This document shows, piece after piece, positions 58,634-64,000 of a stretch of DNA of 64,000 nucleotides. Each line of letters opens with the position of its first letter. Within the stretch, counting starts at the first letter, position 1. The translations under genes and the position numbers were made by a program. This DNA comes from Acetanaerobacterium elongatum (GTDB lineage Bacteria > Bacillota > Clostridia > Oscillospirales > Ruminococcaceae): the NCBI RefSeq assembly GCF_900103835.1, contig NZ_FNID01000009.1, positions 28,169 to 92,168 on the forward strand, in the 5' to 3' direction. The notes under the pieces were generated by a model. That model made no database searches, had not been told where the DNA came from, and was given only the letters and a program-made list of their open reading frames with translations.

Positions 58634-59317
58634 ATGGCTAAAAAGCGTAAAAACCGCTTTTTGATGAAGGTAAGGGAGTTCTGGTCGGCAAACCCCGTGC
58701 TGGTAAACGGCCTTACGCTTGCGCCGGTTGCGGTAGCCGCCATTTACCTTAAAAATGCGGTAGCCCTTTCGTTAACACTTGCGGTCATCACCATACCCAC
58801 CCTGCTTGTGGCATCGCTTATTCGTCAGCGGCTGCCGCTTGCACACCGCATCCCCATCTATGCGGTTATCTCCGCCATCTGCTATGCGGGAGCCACCGCG
58901 CTGATAAAGCTTTGGCTGCCTGAAACTGTTGAAACGGTTGGCATCTACCTGCCATTAATGATTACCAACACCATCGTTGTAATGCGTGCCGAGGCCTTCG
59001 GTGTACGCAACAAAACCCGTTGGGTGCTTCTGGATGCCCTGGTTCAGGTTCTGGGCTACGCGTTTGTGATCTGTACAGTCGGTCTTGTTCGCGAGTATAT
59101 CGGCAACGCCACCCTGTGGGGCAACCCGGTGGATAACGCGCTGCCCATCACCGGCATTGCGTTGCCGTTCGGCGGGCTTATTCTGCTCGGCCTGTTTGCG
59201 GCGTTGTACCAGTATATCAATAACCACGCGGCTCAGCGGCGTCTGAATGCGCATATCACAGTAAGCACCGGCGATGACGAGCCCGCTGCCGCTCAAACAA
59301 TGGAGGTGACAGGCTGA
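58634..59317 (+). CDS. rnfE: RnfE-like membrane subunit lacking cluster cysteines
   Basis: 227 residues, six helices. Clear RnfE/NqrD collinearity: FWSANPVLVNGLTLAPVAVA, HRIPIYAVISAICYA, YLPLMITNTIVVMRAEAFGVRNK and VREYIGNATLWG. In the canonical protein the first block is LGLCP and the second TNCIV; here they read LTLAP (Ala30) and TNTIV (Thr113), so both cysteines that hold the intramembrane 2Fe-2S cluster are gone. The gene directly follows rnfD (no rnfG between, gap 48 bp) and overlaps the rnfA start. Confidence 0.88.
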   Translation: MAKKRKNRFLMKVREFWSANPVLVNGLTLAPVAVAAIYLKNAVALSLTLAVITIPTLLVASLIRQRLPLAHRIPIYAVISAICYAGATALIKLWLPETVETVGIYLPLMITNTIVVMRAEAFGVRNKTRWVLLDALVQVLGYAFVICTVGLVREYIGNATLWGNPVDNALPITGIALPFGGLILLGLFAALYQYINNHAAQRRLNAHITVSTGDDEPAAAQTMEVTG

Positions 59318-59910
59318 TGGAGCTGCTGGCACAATTCTTTTCCGCCTCTCTGCTGGCGATTTTTGTAGAAAACCTTGTGCTCTCGCGCGGTCTTGGCACC
59401 AGCACGGTGCTGTTCTCCGCCCGCGGGGCAAAGCCGATCTTTATGTTCGGCGGCCTGCTTACGCTCATGACCACGCTCTCTTCCATGGCGGCCTTCGGCG
59501 TAAACCTTCTGGTCGGTTCGTTATCCTTTAAGGCATATGTTCGGCCTCTTGCGTTCATCCTCGCGATGACTGCCATATACTATATAGTATATTTTACACT
59601 GGGCCGGTTTATGAAATCCGGCGGCGAATATATCCGCAGATACTTAGGCTATGCAACCTTTAACTGCGCGGTGCTCGGCTCCGCCTACCTTGTTATCAAC
59701 GGAAAGTACGATATTATACAAACCCTTGGCTTCGGCATCGGCGCAGGCGTAGGCTTTACGCTGGCCTCGCTGCTCATCGCCGAGGGCAGGCGTCGGGTAG
59801 AGATGGCTGCGGTACCCAAGGCCTTTAAGGGCCTGCCCGTCACCCTGCTCTACATCGGTATCCTCTCTCTTGCCTTCTTCGGCTTTATCGGTCACCAGCT
59901 GCCGTTTTAA
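59317..59910 (+). CDS. rnfA: RnfA-like membrane subunit lacking one cluster cysteine
   Basis: 197 residues, six helices. Matches RnfA/NqrE over its full length: FVENLVLSRGLGTSTVLFS, RPLAFILAMTAIYYIV, YATFNCAVLGSAYLV, GFGIGAGVGFTLASLLIAEGRRR and LSLAFFGFIGHQL. The canonical GLCPF motif is GTSTV here (Ser29 for Cys); the second Cys (Cys117, FNCAVLG) is kept. Its ATG overlaps the previous stop (ATGA-type coupling). No RnfB gene follows; the cluster ends here. Confidence 0.9.
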   Translation: MELLAQFFSASLLAIFVENLVLSRGLGTSTVLFSARGAKPIFMFGGLLTLMTTLSSMAAFGVNLLVGSLSFKAYVRPLAFILAMTAIYYIVYFTLGRFMKSGGEYIRRYLGYATFNCAVLGSAYLVINGKYDIIQTLGFGIGAGVGFTLASLLIAEGRRRVEMAAVPKAFKGLPVTLLYIGILSLAFFGFIGHQLPF

Positions 59911-60142
59911 TCCCCCGCAAAGGGTTGTTATTCTGGCTGCTTTAAATTTTAACGACTTTATATGACTTCTTTTGTAGAATGACACGCATTATAATAGGTA
60001 TAGCCGGTTGTAAGATTATACCATTTATTTAACCCGGCAGCCTTACCATAAAGCCGCTGCCGCTTTAAAACCCTACCCACTCTGCGGCTATACCGGTTGA
60101 ATCAGGTTTTTGCCAGGCAAAAATCGGAAAGGCGTGATAGCG

Positions 60143-61363
60143 TTGTCTGACTTTCCGGGCTTTAAGATAAAGCGCAACAAAAGAAAATACCTTACTAAAA
60201 AGCAGCGGAGGTTCGCGGTTGTTAAAACCGTTGCCTCGGTTTTAGGTTTCTGTGTGCTCTTCTTCTTCGGCTACAGCATCGCCGAGCCGGTGATGAGCTT
60301 TTTAAACGGGGATATGCGCAAGCGTGTAGACGCAGCCTATGCCTCCTCGCAAACAGCCTCTCAGGCGCCTTCCTCCCAACCGGAGGAGAGTAGCAGTGCT
60401 TCCCCTGCGCAGGGGCTTAGCTTCTCCGATATCCGCGCCGCATTTATGCCGCACGATGTATTTATCAACGATGATCGCTTCAATGAGTTTATCGCTCAGG
60501 CTGGCTCTGTCGGCATCAACACGGCGGTGATTGAGCTAAAGGATGAAAGCGGTATAATCTATTACCGCTCCTCGGTTTCTCAGGCAAACGAGATCGGTGC
60601 CGTTGTTGAGGACGCCCCGAATCTCAGCGACCGGATTGCTGCACTCTCTGCGTCGGGCATACAAACCATTGCGCGCATCAGCACCTTTGAAGACCCTCTT
60701 GCCGCACGAAAGATTAAAGGCGCCGCCGCCCGTTACAGCAAGGATGTAACCAGCATCTGGCTGGATAACTACGAAACCGAAGGCGGAAAGCCGTGGATTA
60801 GCCCCGAATCGGGTGAAGGCGTAGGCTATATCACATCTATCGTCGAAGAGCTTGCCAAGTCCGGCGCTTCGTATGTAATGGCCGACACCCTTCACTACCC
60901 CAAGGGCAAGGGCTTAAATCTTGCCTACTTCGGCCCCAAGAGCAGCGATTCCCGCCAGAATGTGCTTAACGGCGTAATCGCCGGGTTGGAATCCGCCCTT
61001 TCAAGCACTAAAGCCAAGCTGATTGTATCGTACAACGCACAGGATTACCTTACCAAGGATGCGCTTGTATACGGCGGTGCGCCGAGTGAGCTTAACGCCG
61101 CTATTATAGCGCCAAAAATTCTGCCCGAGAGTTTCCCGGAGAACATCACAATCGGTACCGTAACGATTTCCGGCCCCGCGCAGATGCCCTACCAGCTCAC
61201 GCTGGCCTTTGCCGAAAGCTTTCAGGAGGATATCCCGCCCGAGACGCAGGTGCTGCCGTTTGTGTCCTATACCGACGAGGGTACCCAGGCCGAGCAGATC
61301 AAGGCTCTGAACGAGTGCTCCATCCCCCAGAGCATCCTGTATGCCGCTGACGGAAGATATTAA
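60143..61363 (+). CDS. DUF4015-like putative glycoside hydrolase, membrane anchored
   Basis: 406 residues from TTG 60143 (AAAGG ten bases before); another TTG 11 codons earlier is possible. Basic cytosolic N-terminus, one TM helix about 30-52 (ASVLGFCVLFFFGYSIAEPV), a Ser/Gln/Pro-rich linker (about 75-100), then a TIM-barrel-like domain: GINTAVIELKDESGIIYYRS, ALSASGIQTIARISTFEDP, IWLDNYE, YITSIVEELAKSGASYVMADTLHYP and LIVSYNAQDYL. Family function is predicted sugar hydrolysis at the cell wall. About 230 bp after the Rnf-like genes. Confidence 0.7.
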   Translation: MSDFPGFKIKRNKRKYLTKKQRRFAVVKTVASVLGFCVLFFFGYSIAEPVMSFLNGDMRKRVDAAYASSQTASQAPSSQPEESSSASPAQGLSFSDIRAAFMPHDVFINDDRFNEFIAQAGSVGINTAVIELKDESGIIYYRSSVSQANEIGAVVEDAPNLSDRIAALSASGIQTIARISTFEDPLAARKIKGAAARYSKDVTSIWLDNYETEGGKPWISPESGEGVGYITSIVEELAKSGASYVMADTLHYPKGKGLNLAYFGPKSSDSRQNVLNGVIAGLESALSSTKAKLIVSYNAQDYLTKDALVYGGAPSELNAAIIAPKILPESFPENITIGTVTISGPAQMPYQLTLAFAESFQEDIPPETQVLPFVSYTDEGTQAEQIKALNECSIPQSILYAADGRY

Positions 61364-61382
61364 AGGCAACGAGGTTAACGAC

Positions 61383-61670
61383 ATGAAAAAGATTCTACAG
61401 GCTATCGGCATTATTACGATTGTTGCGGGTTTTTGTGCATTCGTTGCGGGAATCCTTTATAAGCTTGCAGATAAGCATTTTCAGCTCGGCTCATTACATT
61501 CGAGCGATGCCGCTTCTATCGGCATCATCGGCGGTGCTGACGGGCCAACCGCTGTTTATATCTCTAATAAGGAGACCCTATCCGTCTTTCTAACTGCCGC
61601 CATCAATCTTATTGTTTCGGCAGCTGCGCTGGTTCTGCGCCTGCGCAAGCGTCTGCGCCCCAAGAGATGA
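61383..61670 (+). CDS. mini membrane protein with the GADGPT motif of Na+-decarboxylase beta subunits
   Basis: 95 residues from ATG 61383. Helix 1 about 4-27, then IGIIGGADGPTAVYIS (about 46-61), helix 2 about 64-84, basic tail. The central motif is diagnostic of OadB/GcdB/MmdB, the roughly 400-residue sodium-pumping decarboxylase beta subunits, where it forms part of the ion pathway. Here it is a short free-standing protein; no alpha, gamma or full-length beta subunit gene is nearby. Coupled to the preceding hydrolase gene (19 bp gap). Confidence 0.65.
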   Translation: MKKILQAIGIITIVAGFCAFVAGILYKLADKHFQLGSLHSSDAASIGIIGGADGPTAVYISNKETLSVFLTAAINLIVSAAALVLRLRKRLRPKR

Positions 61671-61716
61671 ATCGTGCTTTCTATAATGCTTATATAAGCC
61701 TTTTACATTGTATAAC

Positions 61717-61757
61717 AAAAAGCAGCTGCGCTTGTTCTAAAAGCACAGCTGCTTTTT
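61717..61757 (+). terminator. terminator after the GADGPT mini protein
   Basis: AAAAAGCAGCTG / CAGCTGCTTTTTT arms around a 16-base loop. Confidence 0.8.
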
Positions 61758-61912
61758 TACTTACTTCCCTAGCAGGTGTTTCTTTCGTGAATTGTCATGT
61801 GCCCGATACGCTATAAGCAGCGGCATACAGGCCTGAAATAAAGCCCATGTGTCGCATTTTACTTATAACCTGCCATAATCTTAATAACCCTGTGAAGGCA
61901 GTACAGGCACCG

Positions 61913-62131
61913 TTACTCCCCGATGTAGGTAAACCTCTTCAGGATAACGCCGTCTCGTTCCACCGTATCATTCCACATGAAAGCCGGGCGAACCCATATG
62001 CCCCCCTCGCCGTAAAGCGCCTGATATACCACCATCGTCTCCAGCGTTTCAGAATGCTTTGCAAGATATAAAACCCTGTATTCGTTGCCCTTAAAATGGC
62101 GGTAACGGCCAAGCTTAATCTCGGTATCCAT
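61913..62131 (-). CDS. DUF1653 protein
   Basis: 72 residues covering the whole domain: KLGRYRHFKGNEYRVLYLAKHS, ETLETMVVYQALYGEGGIWVRP, FMWNDTVERDGVILKRFTYI. Invariant HFKG and WVRP blocks are intact. Function unknown in the family. RBS GGAGGGTTGT before ATG. Confidence 0.9.
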   Translation of the reverse strand: MDTEIKLGRYRHFKGNEYRVLYLAKHSETLETMVVYQALYGEGGIWVRPAFMWNDTVERDGVILKRFTYIGE

Positions 62132-62168
62132 ACAACCCTCCTGCAGTTAAATCTTACGGTATAAAGAA

Positions 62169-62189
62169 GGCAGGGTGCTTTACCCTGCC
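62169..62189 (-). terminator. terminator of the coiled-coil gene
   Basis: GGCAGGGT / ACCCTGCC arms; leftward followed by TTCTTTAT. Confidence 0.75.
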
Positions 62190-62206
62190 ATATGTACTCT
62201 GTTTTT

Positions 62207-62614
62207 CTATTCTGCCTTTTTATAAAGTGGTGTTTTAACCTCAATCTGTGCCTGCTCCGCCCAATCAAGAAGCATGTTTACTCCGTTTCGGGTTATTGCA
62301 GAATCCTCTTTCAGAACATCTATATCCTGTTCTATACTCGTTAATCGCTCTTCAATTGACTGTGTGCGATTTTCAATATTAGATGTGCGCTCCTCAATTG
62401 ATAATGTGCGTTCTTCTATATTAGATGCGCGCTCCTCAATTCTTAATGCGCGCTCTTCTATTTTAGACGCGCGCTCCTCAATTCTTAATGCGCGCTCCTC
62501 GATTTCTAGGGTACGCTCTTCGATTATAGATGTGCGCCCCTTAATTTCAGAAATATCCTTTTGCAGGGGTGCTAGCATGGCCTTCATGGCTAACAGCAGC
62601 TCTAGATCGTCCAC
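62207..62614 (-). CDS. heptad-repeat coiled-coil protein
   Basis: 135 residues from GTG 62614 (AAGGGG ten bases before); the promoter -10 at 62649 excludes the longer frame. Residues about 25-95 are nine or more tandem seven-residue repeats of the type IEERAxx/IEERTxx, a continuous parallel coiled coil with Ile at core positions and Arg at a core-flanking position; the DNA carries matching 21-base repeats. The tail (AITRNGVNMLLDWAEQAQIEV) is a separate helix. Similar in promoter and style to the broken gene at 30315. Function unknown. Confidence 0.75.
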   Translation of the reverse strand: MDDLELLLAMKAMLAPLQKDISEIKGRTSIIEERTLEIEERALRIEERASKIEERALRIEERASNIEERTLSIEERTSNIENRTQSIEERLTSIEQDIDVLKEDSAITRNGVNMLLDWAEQAQIEVKTPLYKKAE

Positions 62615-62648
62615 AAATGCTATTCCCCTTCCATTTTTCTGTAACACC

Positions 62649-62677
62649 ATTATACCTGTTTTCAGTATCATTGTCTA
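62649..62677 (-). promoter_or_regulatory. promoter of the coiled-coil gene
   Basis: Leftward TAGACA (62672-62677), 17 bases, TATAAT (62649-62654). Confidence 0.7.
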
Positions 62678-62729
62678 GTATATATTCACGCACAACAGTT
62701 GCTGGAATTACAACTAACCACAATAACGA

Positions 62730-62755
62730 GGCAGGGAAGTTATCCCTGCCCTTTT
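62730..62755. terminator. terminator near the PLDc_N-like gene
   Basis: GGCAGGGA / TCCCTGCC arms followed by CTTTTTG on the plus strand and a weaker T-tract leftward. Confidence 0.55.
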
Positions 62756-62759
62756 TGCT

Positions 62760-62942
62760 TCAATTATTGGATTCAAGTGCTAAATAAATACCCTGTCCTA
62801 GTAGCGATCCAAAGAAGATAATGATAATCCATAGCGTTTTGTTTAAGTACTTTGTTCTACTTTTTTTGGAAAGATTTATTAAGCAGTAAACCATAATGGC
62901 TATTTGAATTATAACAACGGCAGAAGTTAATATCCACTCCAT
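62760..62942 (-). CDS. small PLDc_N-like membrane protein
   Basis: 60 residues; AAAGGAG eight bases before ATG. Two helices: WILTSAVVIIQIAIMVYCLINL and TLWIIIIFFGSLLGQGIYLAL, with KSRTKYLNK between. The spacing, the Trp-Ile-rich second helix and GxxIY match the PLDc_N (phospholipase D N-terminal) small-protein domain, where the usual P-x-G-x-IIY is LLGQGIY. Stand-alone, function unknown. Confidence 0.7.
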   Translation of the reverse strand: MEWILTSAVVIIQIAIMVYCLINLSKKSRTKYLNKTLWIIIIFFGSLLGQGIYLALESNN

Positions 62943-63260
62943 TTTACTGGCTCCTTTAAATAATAGTATGGTTTCATAAATAATTATACTCGTGTTCTCT
63001 ATTGTTGTCTAAAGGTAACTGATACCAAATAGGGGGATGAAAAAGAACAGTAATAATGTTTCTTTTCGTCCTATACAGGTCGGCAAGCGCCTGCCAGCAG
63101 CCCCTGCGGGTGCGGGGGTGAGAATTGGAAGTCGTTAAGAGGGTTTTCAACGATTTCGAGGAATAATAATAGTTAAAGCCTACCGCGATAACGCGATAGG
63201 CTTTATTCATTGTAGTGGTAATCGGCTGGCTGCTGTTTCCGCCATCCTGATTACAAAACA
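62943..63260. other. intergenic region downstream of the rRNA operon
   Basis: About 320 bases with no gene seen. It holds a short palindrome GGCAAGCGCCTGCC near 63081-63094 and a hairpin AAAGCCTA..TAGGCTTT at 63175-63204, which leftward is followed by AACTATTATTATT and may be a backup terminator for the tRNA/rRNA unit. Confidence 0.4.
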
Positions 63261-63293
63261 ATAACCCGCACAAACATAACATCTGTGCGGGTT
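63261..63293 (-). terminator. terminator of the tRNA/rRNA operon
   Basis: AACCCGCACA / TGTGCGGGTTT arms; leftward followed by ATTGTTTTG. Confidence 0.8.
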
Positions 63294-63295
63294 TT

Positions 63296-63371
63296 TGGAG
63301 CTGATGGCCCGATTCGAACGGGTGACCTCTTCCTTACCAAGGAAGTGCTCTGCCGACTGAGCTACATCAGC
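63296..63371 (-). tRNA. tRNA-Thr (GGT)
   Basis: Acceptor GCTGATG/CATCAGC, D-loop AGCTCAGTCGGCAGAGC, anticodon loop TTGGTAA, T-arm GTTCGAATC, encoded CCA. Confidence 0.95.
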
Positions 63372-63382
63372 ATATTTAAAAT

Positions 63383-63459
63383 TGGCGACCTGAAGGGGGC
63401 TCGAACCCCTGACCTCTAGCGTGACAGGCTAGCGTTCTAACCAACTGAACTACCAGGCC
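63383..63459 (-). tRNA. tRNA-Asp (GTC)
   Basis: Acceptor GGCCTGG, anticodon loop CTGTCAC, T-arm GGGGTTCGAGCCCC, encoded CCA. Confidence 0.95.
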
Positions 63460-63464
63460 TAATA

Positions 63465-63540
63465 TGGCAGGGGCAGAAGGATTCGAACCCTCGGCACGTG
63501 GTTTTGGAGACCACTGCTCTACCAGCTGAGCTATACCCCT
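63465..63540 (-). tRNA. tRNA-Trp (CCA)
   Basis: Acceptor AGGGGTA/TGCCCCT, anticodon loop CTCCAAA, T-arm GGGTTCGAATCC, encoded CCA. Confidence 0.95.
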
Positions 63541-63547
63541 AAATGTT

Positions 63548-63624
63548 TGGTGGGCCTTCAGGGACTCGAACCCCGGACCAACCGGTTATGAGCCGGTGGC
63601 TCTAACCAACTGAGCTAAAGGCCC
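63548..63624 (-). tRNA. tRNA-Met (CAT), elongator type
   Basis: Acceptor GGGCCTT/AAGGCCC, anticodon loop CTCATAA, T-arm GGGGTTCGAGTCCC, encoded CCA. The CAT anticodon could also be a lysidine-modified tRNA-Ile2; a fully paired acceptor excludes the initiator. Confidence 0.9.
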
Positions 63625-63667
63625 CTGTAATATATAACGCCGATAGTAATCCGGCTAAGTATTCAAT

Positions 63668-63743
63668 TGGCTCCCCAAGTTGGACTCGAACCAACGACCC
63701 TGCGGTTAACAGCCGCATGCTCTACCGACTGAGCTATTGAGGA
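63668..63743 (-). tRNA. tRNA-Asn (GTT)
   Basis: Acceptor TCCTCAA/TTGGGGA, anticodon loop CTGTTAA, T-arm TTGGTTCGAGTCCAA, encoded CCA. Confidence 0.95.
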
Positions 63744-63808
63744 ATATATAACCTCACAGGCTCGAAGTGGAATATAAGAAAGCCGGATGAGGGATGATTA
63801 AATTTGAT

Positions 63809-63838
63809 TGATACCAACCCTTTGTAGAGTTGGTATCA
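63809..63838. other. hairpin between 5S rRNA and tRNA-Asn
   Basis: TGATACCAAC / GTTGGTATCA, ten perfect pairs with a ten-base loop; probably an rRNA processing stem or weak terminator. Confidence 0.5.
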
Positions 63839-63850
63839 GTCGTTTTGTGG

Positions 63851-63968
<118 letters not shown>

Positions 63969-64000
63969 GAAGAGTGATGAAGGATAAACTTCTCAACCCA

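Noticed and set aside
57384..60142. Hidden rnfG or rnfB
   Set aside because: Intergenic gaps are too short, and no FMN-binding or ferredoxin-type frame is present on either strand.
61383..61670. Complete sodium-pumping decarboxylase
   Set aside because: Only the GADGPT segment is present; alpha, gamma and most of beta are missing, so no such enzyme is encoded here.
62274..62678. Ser/Arg-rich frame antisense to the coiled-coil gene
   Set aside because: It simply mirrors the heptad repeats; the minus-strand gene has promoter, ribosome binding site and terminator.

Overview
The window looks like a chromosomal segment of an anaerobic, spore-forming, low-oxygen Clostridia member, most likely of the Oscillospirales/Ruminococcaceae side. 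The reasons are spore-germination (Ger) genes, CotF-like coat genes, pyruvate phosphate dikinase, an archaeal-type split glutamate synthase with ferredoxin-like subunits, an Rnf-type gene cluster, strong AGGAGG-type ribosome binding sites, and moderately GC-rich coding DNA. I cannot name a species.

Layout. 1-3.2 kb: end of a Ger(x)C gene followed by two paralogous GerAB-type permeases and a small membrane protein. 3.2-7.5 kb (minus strand): aldo/keto reductase operon, orphan HicB, TetR regulator with a Cys-rich protein, zinc-ribbon/TM2 protein. 8-10.6 kb: ppdK. 11-24.5 kb is a nitrogen-assimilation block: an Amt-PII fusion and type III glutamine synthetase (minus), a five-gene split glutamate synthase operon (plus), a cupin, a divergent type I glutamine synthetase homologue and an ANTAR-domain antiterminator whose receiver lacks the phospho-acceptor Asp. 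The leaders before the type III synthetase, the glutamate synthase operon and the type I homologue each hold a small hairpin and an intrinsic terminator. In the first two, a strong promoter precedes them and the hairpin overlaps the terminator stem. This fits control by RNA-binding antitermination. 25-32 kb: transporters, FMN reductase with an operator array, typA, RidA, ArsC. 32-43 kb: an orphan solute-binding lipoprotein, an AT-rich two-gene membrane island (GT-C-like protein plus a phosphoribosyl-polyprenyl synthase-like UbiA protein), GNAT, aldehyde dehydrogenase, sensor-like membrane proteins, an Smr-like protein and a chemoreceptor. 43-47.4 kb: surface polysaccharide genes. 48-53.4 kb: coat proteins, serine hydrolase, a complete ECF transporter. 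53.5-54 kb: a probable structured RNA. 54.7-62 kb: rpe, mecA-like, then an Rnf-like cluster. 63.3-64 kb: five tRNAs and 5S rRNA, the distal end of an rRNA operon running leftward.

Two things stand out. First, the Rnf-like cluster (56.1-59.9 kb) keeps only C, D, E and A homologues. By motif comparison it has lost the glycine-rich NADH/FMN loop of RnfC, the flavin-attachment Thr of RnfD and three of the four intramembrane cluster cysteines of RnfA/RnfE, and it has no RnfG or RnfB. It looks like an Rnf-derived membrane complex doing something other than classical ferredoxin:NAD electron transfer. Second, intergenic spaces from 18 to 54 kb carry a modular repeat family. Invariant ends (TGTAGGGG / CCCCTACA) flank short palindromes whose stem sequences differ from copy to copy but stay self-complementary. 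They accompany a second module with a long inverted repeat, a G-quadruplex-type motif and a strong hairpin. Two copies sit inside the glutamate synthase operon.
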